Source: BJGV01 sp003230615
GTDB taxonomy: Bacteria > Pseudomonadota > Gammaproteobacteria > Burkholderiales > Nitrosomonadaceae
Direction: 5' to 3'
Assembly: GCA_963663215.1 (NCBI GenBank)
Contig: OY760140.1
Span: forward strand, 248,001 to 312,000
DNA: 64,000 bases
Below the pieces are notes generated by a model, which was given only the letters and a program-made list of their open reading frames with translations, was not told the origin of the DNA and made no database searches. Positions 27,290 to 35,949 of the stretch are shown one piece after another (positions within the stretch are counted from its first letter, which is position 1; each line of letters opens with the position of its first letter). Made by a program: the position numbers and the translations under genes.

Positions 27290-28852
27290 TTACTTTGGCG
27301 ATTGTTCTATCGAATCGATACTCTCTGCTAAATTTGACTTTCTCCCATCATTAGCTTTTAACAACTGAATAAACTGTATATTCAGGTGCCCCGTTGCCCA
27401 TGCAGAAGCGATAAAAGAGAGGGCAAGTGTACTGAGGACTCCTAGTAACATAATCATTTTGGATGAGTCCACTGGTAAAATCTCGTGAGCAATCAATCCG
27501 ATGGTGCTGACTATTAAGATCGGCAGGAATACATCTCGACTATACCATTTGCCCATTTCGCCTTTGAGTAACCGTCGATGCATGATGGGTACTTCAAAAA
27601 TTAAATATGCCAGGTTAAGAATGATCCACGCCCAGGCCGCTCCGATGCCTTGGTACATTTGCACCATCCACACTATTAACGGAACTAGAAAAATTATAGC
27701 AACGACATTTTTATAAATCGCTAATTTGGTCCATCCATATGCAAGCTGTAACGCAAAAGGCAGTATCATAAGAGCGTTAAGGGCTGTGCCAATTATCAGT
27801 AATGTCAGGATTTGGTGACTATTTTGTGCTGCCATTGTGCCCCCTAGCCAAAGAGTAAGAATTTCTTTTGCAAAAACGGCGATAGTTATGGCCACTGGGA
27901 GCACGAAAACCGACATAAGCTGGCAACTTTTATGGTACAACGCGATGAGATTGCTTTCCTCTGCTGAAGCGACAAGCTGGGTAAATTTGGGAAAGAGTGC
28001 GGAAAAAATGGGAATCACAAGACCGCGGACTGTATTTGCTACAGATAATGCCAGCATGTAATAACCAAACATCTCCAGCGTAAGCATTTTACTGAGAATT
28101 ATCTTATCCAGCTGGGTCAGTATAACCGTCACTAACGAAATACCGATCATTCCTGATGCAAATTTCCAATTCTTGACAAGCAAATTTTTATCAAACTTAC
28201 TTCGGTGTTCGGATTTAGGTAGCGACTTCCAAAGCCAAATTGCCAGTACTATCGTCGTAAGCAGCGCAACAAAAGCTTGCCAAAGGAAGAATGATAATAT
28301 CGAGGGAGATACATATAACAGTACAAGTACCGCCCCGCCATGCCGCACCGTTACCGACACGGATTTAATTACGTTAAGCCCAACCTGTCGCTGGAGCCCC
28401 TTTAATCCACCGGAATAAATTGCGTTCGGCCATTGAGCTGCCAGCAACATTCCCATGATAAGTAATGCATGTTCAATCGTTTCACTACTAATGCTAGTTG
28501 AATTAATCCAATATTTGGCGAGTAAAGGCGCCAGGATTATCACGGCAATTCCAATTACAATACCGATTCCCCAGTACACCACCTCAAATGTCCGCACCAG
28601 ATTTCGTGATTCCTGTGCAGAATTTTCTGCTACGGATAATCTCGACAATTCACGATTCAAAGTTGTACTAAGTCCCATGTCCAATAGATCAAATAAGGCA
28701 CTTAAAGACAGGAAGATGCCAATGAGGCCAAATACTTCTACCCCCATAAGCTGGATATAGATCGGAACGAAGGCTAGACCGAAAATGCCCTTCCATGCCT
28801 TGCCGGCAAAGTTGGCAATAATGTTGTGAAATACCGAAGGAGTTGATCCCAT
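27290..28852 (-). CDS. Wzx-type polysaccharide flippase (MOP superfamily)
   Basis: 520 residues with 12-14 predicted helices. The start NIIANFAGKAWKGIFGLAFVPIYIQLMG is the usual opening of polysaccharide biosynthesis (RfbX/Wzx) proteins, followed by FGLIGIFLSLSALFDLLDMGL and LSRLSV. Such proteins flip undecaprenyl-linked repeat units to the periplasm. No Wzy polymerase is obvious in the window. It faces the integrase and sits at the right end of the polysaccharide region. Confidence 0.87.
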   Translation of the reverse strand: MGSTPSVFHNIIANFAGKAWKGIFGLAFVPIYIQLMGVEVFGLIGIFLSLSALFDLLDMGLSTTLNRELSRLSVAENSAQESRNLVRTFEVVYWGIGIVIGIAVIILAPLLAKYWINSTSISSETIEHALLIMGMLLAAQWPNAIYSGGLKGLQRQVGLNVIKSVSVTVRHGGAVLVLLYVSPSILSFFLWQAFVALLTTIVLAIWLWKSLPKSEHRSKFDKNLLVKNWKFASGMIGISLVTVILTQLDKIILSKMLTLEMFGYYMLALSVANTVRGLVIPIFSALFPKFTQLVASAEESNLIALYHKSCQLMSVFVLPVAITIAVFAKEILTLWLGGTMAAQNSHQILTLLIIGTALNALMILPFALQLAYGWTKLAIYKNVVAIIFLVPLIVWMVQMYQGIGAAWAWIILNLAYLIFEVPIMHRRLLKGEMGKWYSRDVFLPILIVSTIGLIAHEILPVDSSKMIMLLGVLSTLALSFIASAWATGHLNIQFIQLLKANDGRKSNLAESIDSIEQSPK

Positions 28853-29137
28853 GTGTCGCTTATATGTTCCAGAGGCTTACTGGAACCTTTTATGAAAGAG
28901 ACTACTTAAGACACCCCAACATAACAATTGACGGGAATGTTGAAACAGGCAACACCTATTAACATGGTAAAGAATATTACTATATTGTATCTGTGGATAC
29001 AGTATAAATTTGAGTTATCTTCGGAAAAGTCAGCTTTACCTCTTTTAAGAGATACTGTACTTAGCCCATAACTAGTGTAATAACGGCGTATCTTTGAGTG
29101 ATGAAAAATGCAGCAGATATTTTTCTAGAGTATTTGT

Positions 29138-30484
29138 CTATCGGTGTAATTCATCAGCCGGTCGCTTTGTTTTGCGCTTATTTCCTCTAACTGTGCCAAC
29201 AACTCTCAAACCGGGTTGCACATCCTCAAGCTTAATACCTGCCTGTTCCAAAAACCAGGATTCAATCTTCGTGTGCCACATACGCAGCAAGTCTAGGGGG
29301 CGAACCTTGTAGTGTTTTTCTGCTGTCGCACTTGGTTTGTGCCCCATGATCTGTGCCACCATTCCAACAGGACATTCCACCCATTCGCTAAGCGTTGCAA
29401 AAGAACGACGTAAGCCATGCAGAGTCAGTTCATTAATTCCAGCGACGGAACATGCTTGGTTATGTTGAATACGCGGCTCTTGAAGCCTGCCAGAAGCTGC
29501 CATGGGACTTGAAAAAACCCATTCATTGCGGTGAGGAAGCGTGCCTAGCATGAATGCTACATACGGTGTCAATGGAATGGCACGTTTACCATCCACCTTA
29601 TCGCGGATGGTAAGGGACTGCCACTGAAAATCTACGTCATTCCACTTCAAACTAGCCAACTCTTCTCGACGTGAACCAGTCAGCAGAAGAGTTTGTAGGT
29701 AGACGGAGATAACCGGGTTGTTGATAGAGCGAACAGCAGCAATCCATGCAGGTAGTTGTTCCCGTTGCAAGCAATCCGTTTTAGGAACACTTTTCGGCAA
29801 AGTATCTTTGGCAATGCGAGTTTGACAAGCGTTAGCACTAGCAATGCCACGATAGTCAGATGTGTCGGCACACCAATTGAGAAAAGCTCGCAGCAGGCGA
29901 AAGGCTAGTGCAGCTTGTGTTGGACGATGTTCAGCTTCATTGCGTAGCCATTCTTTTACTCGCTTAGAGTCAATCTCGGCTAGCTTTAACGGCATCAATA
30001 CGGCGAGTGCTCCAGCCACAGAAAGCTGGTTTCTTCCTGCTAATTTTACTCCACCCAGATGGGCAATATTTTGATGATCGGCAAGATGGCGAGCGCTCCA
30101 TTTGGGACGTCGTGCTCGAATATAGGCATTCCATGCATCGGCTACTTTCAAATCACGGCGGATCACTTCATTGCGTTGTGCCTCATTTTCGGCGCGTCTT
30201 TGTGCTTGCTGTAAGCGTGGGTCAATACCTTGATCAGACAGAGCCTTGATGCGTCTTGCCTCAGCCTGTGCCTTACCGATAGTCCAAGTTCGTAAGTCGC
30301 CAATTGTCACCCTAAAAGTGCGGCCATGTAGGCGAGTTTCAAAAATGTACGACTTGGAGCCAGCGGTTGTTATCCTTAGTCCCAAACCGGGGGTTTTGCC
30401 ATCCCAATAAATGCTTTGTTGTCTTCCCGCTTTGCATTTAAACCCTGCTACCCGTTCAGCCGTGAAGTTTTTCCACTTACGCAT
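29138..30484 (-). CDS. tyrosine integrase (P4-like, DUF4102-type arm-binding domain)
   Basis: About 448 residues. The N-terminal arm-binding domain reads WDGKTPGLGLRITTAGSKSYIF and RTFRVTIGDLRTWTIGKAQ. The catalytic domain shows the first arginine in LLTGSRREELASLKW, H-x-L-R-R in LTLHGLRRSFATL, and GHKPSATAEKHYKV with the nucleophilic tyrosine. I placed the start at ATG 30484, behind GGAG with 6-base spacing, giving MRKWKNFTAERV; a longer frame runs to 30556. The gene's 5' end faces a 3' fragment of a tRNA-Lys gene 160 bases away, the classic island integrase layout. Confidence 0.9.
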   Translation of the reverse strand: MRKWKNFTAERVAGFKCKAGRQQSIYWDGKTPGLGLRITTAGSKSYIFETRLHGRTFRVTIGDLRTWTIGKAQAEARRIKALSDQGIDPRLQQAQRRAENEAQRNEVIRRDLKVADAWNAYIRARRPKWSARHLADHQNIAHLGGVKLAGRNQLSVAGALAVLMPLKLAEIDSKRVKEWLRNEAEHRPTQAALAFRLLRAFLNWCADTSDYRGIASANACQTRIAKDTLPKSVPKTDCLQREQLPAWIAAVRSINNPVISVYLQTLLLTGSRREELASLKWNDVDFQWQSLTIRDKVDGKRAIPLTPYVAFMLGTLPHRNEWVFSSPMAASGRLQEPRIQHNQACSVAGINELTLHGLRRSFATLSEWVECPVGMVAQIMGHKPSATAEKHYKVRPLDLLRMWHTKIESWFLEQAGIKLEDVQPGLRVVGTVRGNKRKTKRPADELHR

Positions 30485-30643
30485 TATCACTCCACTCATG
30501 TAGGCACTGTGTAGGCATTTTAGAGCAACAATCAGGAATGTCAAGGAATCAGGCAACGGATCAGAAATATATTAATACATTGATTATATGTATAAATAGA
30601 GAAATCTGGAAATTATATCAACATGCCGAAATACGATTTTGTT

Positions 30644-30692
30644 CGGACTTTTAATCCGTTGGTCTGGAGTTCGATCCTCCCACAGCCTACCA
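30644..30692 (+). repeat. attachment-site fragment: 3' part of tRNA-Lys(UUU)
   Basis: This 49-base piece has tRNA architecture from the anticodon arm on: CGGA, loop CTTTTAA (anticodon TTT), TCCGT, a five-base variable region, a T-arm TGGAG/TTCGATC/CTCCC with one mismatched pair, a seven-base acceptor strand ACAGCCT, A and CCA. The 5' half is absent, so it is not a functional gene. A displaced tRNA 3' end beside an integrase marks one end of an integrated element; the intact tRNA-Lys should lie to the left, outside the window. Confidence 0.75.
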
Positions 30693-31008
30693 ATAAATCA
30701 AAGGGTTATGTTTACACCACTTACCCCTTATCTCTCCATTGCTACCATATTGCTACCTTACGAGTAAATAAAGCATTAATAACCGCCATAGATACGGATA
30801 GTAATAAGCAAGATAAATGGGGCTAGGATCGCAAACGCCAGCCTTACATATATCCGTTCTGGGTAGGTGAAAACGAGAGGAAACCTCCCTTATAGATTCG
30901 AAATTAGAAACAGGGGCGGGTACACCTAGTATTGGTCATGCTACCCTCCCTGTATTAGAGGTACTATCTAAACCTACCTTGACGCTATTTGTAAAAAAGC
31001 TCTTTCTA

Positions 31009-31050
31009 TTTTGGCGCGAAAAAAATTTTCCAGAAAGAAAATCTGTGAAT
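31009..31050 (+). repeat. dispersed repeat R1, copy B, with adjoining hairpin
   Basis: The core TTTTGGCG...TTTTCCAGAAAGAA matches copy A. The wider resemblance starts near 30914 with GGGCGGGTACACCTAGT. Immediately after the core a hairpin forms between GAATGTC (about 31047) and GGACATTC (about 31071), with partial pairing of the TTT/AAA inner parts. The gap 30693-31197 holds nothing else I can name. Confidence 0.6.
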
Positions 31051-31197
31051 GTCTGGTTTCGATCCAAAGCGGACATTCAGAGCTAGTGTTAGCGTGGTAG
31101 TTTCGTGAACAAATGTGGGAATCAGGAGGAAAGGATTAACTAACCCCAGGGCGGCATTACTCTTATTATACGACCATCCCAGAGGAGCTCTCGTAAT

Positions 31198-31956
31198 TTA
31201 GGTGCTGTTTTTTCTCACTTGAGCGAGCCCCATCGACTTCAGAATACATATGTACATCCAGCCGATGTCGAACTCATACCACTTGTTGGATAAGCGCGCA
31301 GAAGTAACATAAGCATGGTGATTGTTATGCAACTCCTCACCACCAAGAAGAATGCCCCAGGGGATAATGTTGCGGCTCGCATCCTCTGTCTGAAAGTTGC
31401 GATACCCCCAGTAGTGACCAACGCCGTTAATGATTCCAGCAGCCAAAAATGGTGACCCAGCCATTTGCGCTGCCCATATAGTGAGTCCAATCGGGCCGAA
31501 CAGAACGACTTCAATGATCAACAGCGATGAGATGCCTATAAAGCTGTATTTACGGTAAATTTCTCGTTCTATCCAATCGTCTGGCGTACCATGACCGTAT
31601 CTTTCTAGGGTTTCCAAGTTTTTTAATTCTTGCCAGTAAAGTTCTGCGCCTCCCCATACCACTTTTCCTATGCCAAGAATTTGGGGACTGTGAGGATCGT
31701 CAGTAGTTTCGACTTTAGCGTGATGCTTGCGGTGCACCGCCGCCCATTCCTTGGTGTTTATACCAGTGGTAAGCCACAGACAGAAACGAAAGAAATGACT
31801 GGGTAGGGCATGTAATTCCAGTGCCCGATGGGCCTGATGGCGATGGAGATAGATGGTGACGCTAACAGTCGTGATATGGCCGAGAACCAAGGCATATACA
31901 ACATAGCCCCACCAAGGTAAATCAATAAGGCCCGATATCAAATAGGTATAGTCCAC
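31198..31956 (-). CDS. acyl-CoA (fatty acid) desaturase, short C-terminus
   Basis: 252 residues with all three histidine boxes of membrane-bound delta-9 desaturases: HRHQAH at 38-43, HRKHH, and HNNHH, between membrane segments. These bind the di-iron centre that inserts a cis double bond into acyl chains. Start codon is GTG. Betaproteobacterial relatives usually run on another 100 or more residues after the final LGLAKVRK-like stretch; here the protein ends LAQVRKNST. The catalytic core is complete, so it may still work, but the tail has probably been lost. Confidence 0.82.
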   Translation of the reverse strand: MDYTYLISGLIDLPWWGYVVYALVLGHITTVSVTIYLHRHQAHRALELHALPSHFFRFCLWLTTGINTKEWAAVHRKHHAKVETTDDPHSPQILGIGKVVWGGAELYWQELKNLETLERYGHGTPDDWIEREIYRKYSFIGISSLLIIEVVLFGPIGLTIWAAQMAGSPFLAAGIINGVGHYWGYRNFQTEDASRNIIPWGILLGGEELHNNHHAYVTSARLSNKWYEFDIGWMYICILKSMGLAQVRKNST

Positions 31957-32019
31957 TAGCAGTAATCTTCAGAAAGTAGAGTGGTTGCAATCTAAAGCGA
32001 AATGGGTGTTTAGTCAAGA

Positions 32020-32067
32020 TAGGCCCTACTACTATGGATATTCTAGGCCCTACTACTATGAATATTA
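32020..32067. repeat. 24-bp tandem direct repeat upstream of the desaturase
   Basis: Two adjacent copies of TAGGCCCTACTACTATG followed by an AT-rich heptamer (GATATTC or AATATTA) lie 64-111 bases upstream of the desaturase start. Spacing and position are compatible with a tandem operator, although a simple duplication is equally possible. Confidence 0.55.
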
Positions 32068-32125
32068 TGGTCCTTCCTTTTACTGGAGAAGGCGCCATAT
32101 GGGATATTGGTAATAGCAGAACAGA

Positions 32126-32494
32126 ATGTTTCATATCGCGCCCTTGTTAATTATTTCTGCTCCTGAAAAATCATGTGGAAAAACACAACTACTAGACTTG
32201 CTAACGAAGATAGTATGTAGACCGTTAGCCACAAGCAACATGAAGGCTGCAACCCTTTTTAGGATAGCTGAGAAATGGCATCCATCAATACTAATTGATG
32301 AGGCAGACACCTTCATTAAAAATGATGAAGAATTGGCTAGATTAATCAATGCTGGTCATACCAGAGCTACCGCTAAAGCGTGGCGATTAGTTGGAAAGGA
32401 TTTTGATCCTAAAGATTTTAACGTATGGGGTGCAAAAGCATTTGCAGGAATATCTCTACAAAAACACTTACCTGATGCAACTATAAGTCGTTAG
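32126..32494 (+). pseudogene. DUF3631-type helicase/primase fragment
   Basis: 122 residues carrying a Walker A-like SAPEKSCGKTQLLDLL, Walker B SILIDEADTFIKNDEELARLINAGH and a sensor-like KAFAGISLQKHLPDATISR. This is the DUF3631 region found in plasmid and phage replication proteins. It stops at the point where the family continues with an R-S-I-x-(I/L) strand, and the N-terminal part is missing, so it is a broken leftover of a mobile element. Confidence 0.7.
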
Positions 32495-32687
32495 GACTCT
32501 GAAGCGTCTTAATTCTAAAATAACTTGTATCTTTCAGTATCCGATCTTGAATTTTCTGCAAGACAGATGACAGAGGTATGTCTAAGCTTTCTTCCATATA
32601 ATTACTCATAAGTTCCCTAAATAGTGCGATTTCATACTCGCTTTTCGGCGGGTTTTTCTTTGCACCACAGAGCGTATACTGGTGCAA

Positions 32688-32915
32688 ATGAATACAAAAG
32701 TACTTTTACTGGCTTTCATATTAGTTGGATGTGCGCCAATGATTTGGGATAAGTCTGGAGCTACTCAGGACGACTACAATAGGGATAGCTCTGAATGTGC
32801 GAAAGATGCCCGTCAAAATGGATATTATGGCAATGAATTGTTCGGGACTATGAATATGATGGAATTTCTCAAAAGATGTATGGTTTCTAAAGGCTATACA
32901 CTTAGGGAAGATTAA
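32688..32915 (+). CDS. small lipoprotein
   Basis: A 75-residue product from ATG 32688 with a type II signal peptide: NTKVLLLAFILVGC, lipobox L-V-G-C at 12-15. The mature part has two further cysteines (SSECAKD and LKRCMVSKGY), the usual pattern of small outer-membrane lipoproteins of unknown function. An in-frame GTG at 32682 adds two residues. Confidence 0.65.
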   Translation: MNTKVLLLAFILVGCAPMIWDKSGATQDDYNRDSSECAKDARQNGYYGNELFGTMNMMEFLKRCMVSKGYTLRED

Positions 32916-32994
32916 TCTTCTGCAACTATTCCTAAGAACTTGAGCACAATAAAATTGGACAAGGAAGGGCATATGTACTAGGGACGGCTTTAAT

Positions 32995-33255
32995 TTACCA
33001 TGATAATAGAGGTACCGTCACAATTTCCCGATGAGGATCTGTCGCATTACTACCATTCTTGTCGCGTTTACCCCGTTGTTCATGATATTCACCACCTGGG
33101 TTTCTCTTAATGACACTATCCTTTAAATGCTGGTTTCCATTCTGTCCAGAGGGATTTTTAACCGAATTCTGGTCATGCTGATTAGCACTTTTGGGTGGTG
33201 CTGAATTAGCTACAGCAGAGAAAACTAGAAGTATGACTGTCGTAATCTTTTTCAT
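32995..33255 (-). CDS. small secreted hydrophilic protein
   Basis: 86 residues: a signal peptide (KKITTVILLVFSAVANSAPP) followed by a very polar, Asn/Gly/Lys-rich tail with no hydrophobic core, probably disordered. I recognise no family. The gene stands alone in a decayed region. Confidence 0.45.
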   Translation of the reverse strand: MKKITTVILLVFSAVANSAPPKSANQHDQNSVKNPSGQNGNQHLKDSVIKRNPGGEYHEQRGKRDKNGSNATDPHREIVTVPLLSW

Positions 33256-33804
33256 TTAGTCGATCTTTTTTCTGTTGGTGGATTGTTGTTTGACAAAGGT
33301 ACTACATTCAGGCGGCACCTATCAACCATCTAAATCAGGTGGCCAGGATTGAAATTCTTACTTCCTGTGAATTTTCTATGACTAACGCACTCTAAATTAT
33401 TGGCAGATGATATGTGGCGGTAGGTGGGTGAATCAGGTAAGAATTTGCTCTAATGAAACTGCGTACCAAGACAAATGGCGGTTTTGCCAAGTGCATTTAC
33501 TGCTCCCCCTGAGCAGTATTAGTGAGCATAGTGGCAGTCTATGTATGCCGGAAGGTACTGTCAACCGCCACCTGTGTTGGTAATTAGCAGAGCGCTGGAT
33601 CACCGAGGATTAGTCTCTGGTCTAGTCTTATTCATAGTTAGAACAAGAACCCGCCACTCATCTATAGTGCATAAAGAAGCCGATGCACCGGGCTGACATA
33701 TTAGTCGCAAGAGCATCGGCTAGATAATTATTAGCTTTTAGTTCTGTAGTGTAGTTAGGACATTTTTCTTACAAATAATTCCCTCCAAATTCGTAAGTTT
33801 GATT

Positions 33805-33888
33805 TTATTTATGTCCAGGCTTTGTTACCAAATACCAAATACCAATGGCAGCTACAGCTACTATAAGAACTATTAACTCTATGCCCAT
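33805..33888 (-). CDS. 27-residue membrane microprotein
   Basis: ATG at 33888 stands behind a perfect AGGAGG with about 5-base spacing. The product MGIELIVLIVAVAAIGIWYL plus VTKPGHK is one membrane helix with a short basic tail. The strong ribosome binding site in an otherwise empty region makes this a credible gene missed by length cut-offs. The function is unknown; small one-helix proteins often tune larger membrane complexes or act as type I toxins. Confidence 0.6.
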   Translation of the reverse strand: MGIELIVLIVAVAAIGIWYLVTKPGHK

Positions 33889-34165
33889 AATAACCTCCTT
33901 GTATAACTGAGACACTTGGGAATAAGGCCCATATAGTCATGTGACTCCGTTACACTTATCGCGACACGATCAGAAAATACCTTCAAGACATCTTCTTAAC
34001 CAGTTATTGAATGTTACTTACCAACGGGGTTTTACATGTTTATCAAGATTGGGCTGGTCAAACACAAAAAATCCCAATTTATCATGGCACACTTTTGGCA
34101 CAAAGCCGGCATTTTCTTGCGGCAACTAAGTGCAATGTAGTACCTGCCCTCTACATTGACTTTAA

Positions 34166-34199
34166 TTTTGGCGAAAAAATTTTTCAGAAATAAAATATG
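34166..34199 (+). repeat. dispersed repeat R1, copy C (partial)
   Basis: TTTTGGCG, A-run, TTTTTCAGAAATAAAATATG: the same core as copies A and B with a few changes. An ACCTGCC block about 20 bases before it corresponds to the ACCTACC of A and B. The leading GGGCGGG part is not recognisable. Confidence 0.45.
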
Positions 34200-34378
34200 A
34201 AAAAGGCAACTCGACTCAGATTTTCACAGAAGAAAAGAAAATATAAGGGAAAAAAGTGTGTTAAAAATATCTGATAGTTGCAATTTACAACTCAGGTGCC
34301 TTTCAGAATGTCAGCTTTGGATCAAAAGTATTCATTTCACTAGCGTAATCAAAATAAAATAACGATAATTATATTAAT

Positions 34379-34798
34379 ATGAAAATTTATGTTCTAACGT
34401 GTTTTTTACTATTTATAGTACTTCCTAATTGTGTTTTAGCTGAAGAACGACTTAAAACACAAACCTCATGGGATGGTGGAATAATTTATTACCCACAAGG
34501 ACAGCTCGAAATAACTTCAGTAAAACTCCATATAGAAGAAAATCAAGTGACAAAGTTTCATTGTCATCCGGTTCCAACTTTAGGGTATATTTTAAAAGGA
34601 GATTTAGTAGTCGAAACAAAAGATGGTAATAAAATCACCTTAAAAGAAGGCGAATCTATTGTAGAGGTAATGCGCACTATTCATAGAGGCCGAGCTGTAA
34701 ATGGACCTGTAGAAATAATAGTTTTTTATGCAGGGTCCACTACTATGCCTAATACTGTTTTACCTGAAAATGATCTTGACAGGGAATACTGTAAGTAG
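34379..34798 (+). CDS. secreted cupin-domain protein
   Basis: 139 residues with a signal peptide ending near VLAEE and a single cupin barrel. Motif 1 is the H-x-H of KFHCHPVPTLGYILKGDLVVE (split by a turn), and motif 2 is GESIVEVMRTIHRGRAV with a histidine. The metal ligands are thus present, so a periplasmic metal-binding enzyme or sensor is likely; substrate unknown. It stands alone; two hairpins lie 300-400 bases downstream. Confidence 0.75.
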   Translation: MKIYVLTCFLLFIVLPNCVLAEERLKTQTSWDGGIIYYPQGQLEITSVKLHIEENQVTKFHCHPVPTLGYILKGDLVVETKDGNKITLKEGESIVEVMRTIHRGRAVNGPVEIIVFYAGSTTMPNTVLPENDLDREYCK

Positions 34799-35092
34799 TT
34801 GCTTACTTCAAGAACTAGATGTTTTATTTCTATTTTTCTATGTAAGTCTATTTTGACTGTTTCGTAAGTCAGTTTCGACTTGCGTAGGGGTTATCTGTTG
34901 TCAGGTTGCTTCCGAATTAATCGGTTTGTCTGGGGCTGAAATATTTTCATCAAGATAGGTGTCTTGTTTTTTGGACGCTTATGTCAATAGTGGTCAAGAA
35001 ACTATATAAGTATATGTTTATAAAAATATAATTATTACTTTTGTTAAAGTTTATTGAATTATTGTCGTAACTATAGATAGAAGATAAATATG

Positions 35093-35133
35093 AACCCATT
35101 GTAAGTTTGGTACTTAAGAACTTACGGGTTTTT
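35093..35133 (+). terminator. hairpin with T-run
   Basis: AACCC and GTAAGTT pair with AACTTAC and GGGTT around an 11-base loop, leaving ATT as a bulge, followed by TTT. It lies 295 bases after the cupin gene, so it may end that transcript or a separate small RNA. Confidence 0.55.
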
Positions 35134-35168
35134 AAAAAAGATACAGCGCGAATAGCCCACCCCCTGAG

Positions 35169-35223
35169 GGCCTCTAAGCGCCCCTAGGGGCGCTTTTTTT
35201 TGCTGGGTTTTGTATCAGAGGCC
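35169..35223 (+). terminator. strong palindromic terminator with outer stem
   Basis: AAGCGCCCCT pairs with AGGGGCGCTT (35176-35195) and is followed by a run of T. An outer seven-base pair set GGCCTCT (35169) and AGAGGCC (35217) encloses it. The T-run is on the plus strand, so it serves rightward transcription; dps on the other strand would not be ended by it. No gene immediately precedes it, hinting at an untranslated RNA. Confidence 0.65.
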
Positions 35224-35359
35224 GCCCATAAAGTAAAAATACGTTGAGTGAAGCAAATCTAATCTTGAAGTTACTGAGATTCAGTAGATTGAATAACGTT
35301 TCTTGTTGCTTACTCAGTACCAATTGCTTGGATAGAAGAGAAGGCCGAGAATTTTTTTC

Positions 35360-35830
35360 TTACTTCTCCAATAGACTTCTAAGCATCCACGCAGTCTTTT
35401 CATGCAACTGTATACGTTGAGTTAGCAGATCCGCAGTTGCTTCATCAGACGCCTCTTCAGTCACCGGGAAAACTGATCGTGCAGTACGGACAATCGCTTC
35501 CTGACCCTCAACTAGCAATTGAATCATTTCTTCAGCTTTAGGTGCTCCCGAAGTTTCTCTAATTGAGCTAAGGCGTGCAAATTCACTATAGGTACCAGGA
35601 GCAGGGAAACCAAGCGAACGAATACGCTCAGCAACAAGATCAACCGCAAGTGCAAGTTCGTTGTATTGTGTTTCAAACATAAGATGCAGGGTTTGGAACA
35701 TAGGGCCAGTCACATTCCAATGAAAGTTGTGTGTCTTGAGATAAAGGCCATAGGTATCGGCCAGCAGTTTGCTGAGTCCATTTGCAATTTCAGCACGGTC
35801 CTTTTCATTGATACCGATGTCAATATTCAT
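35360..35830 (-). CDS. dps: Dps-family DNA-protecting ferritin-like protein
   Basis: 156 residues, the usual Dps length. The ferroxidase-centre pattern is clear: KTHNFHWNVTGPMF (His), TLHLMFETQYNELALAVDLVAERIRSLG (His, Asp and Glu ligands across two strands of the interface). Dps forms a hollow dodecamer that oxidises and stores iron and protects DNA in starvation and oxidative stress. It stands alone with its own upstream region. Confidence 0.93.
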   Translation of the reverse strand: MNIDIGINEKDRAEIANGLSKLLADTYGLYLKTHNFHWNVTGPMFQTLHLMFETQYNELALAVDLVAERIRSLGFPAPGTYSEFARLSSIRETSGAPKAEEMIQLLVEGQEAIVRTARSVFPVTEEASDEATADLLTQRIQLHEKTAWMLRSLLEK

Positions 35831-35949
35831 TACAATTCTCTAAATTTGTCGACTCATTATAGGTACTAACAGTATGATGCGCAGATATTTTTTAGCTAGT
35901 AACATGTTGGAATAAATAATGTAAACAAAAGAAAAGTCATCGTAATTTT

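Larger units (their letters stand above)
33256..34378. other. 1.1-kb gene-poor stretch
   Basis: No gene over 60 residues here is convincing. Supported contents are a 27-residue microprotein (33805-33888), a 9-bp inverted repeat AGCCGATGC/GCATCGGCT (33678-33721) and repeat R1 copy C (34166-34199). About 34300-34345 the reverse complement contains GATCCAAAGCTGACATTC, echoing the hairpin after R1 copy B. Confidence 0.4.

Noticed and set aside
32481..32687. Minus-strand 68-residue ORF beginning with TTG
   Set aside because: Protein-like composition, but a weak start codon, no ribosome binding site and no recognisable family; left out as unsupported.
33941..34193. Two overlapping plus-strand ORFs of about 60 residues
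   Set aside because: They run into repeat R1 copy C and show no family or start signals.
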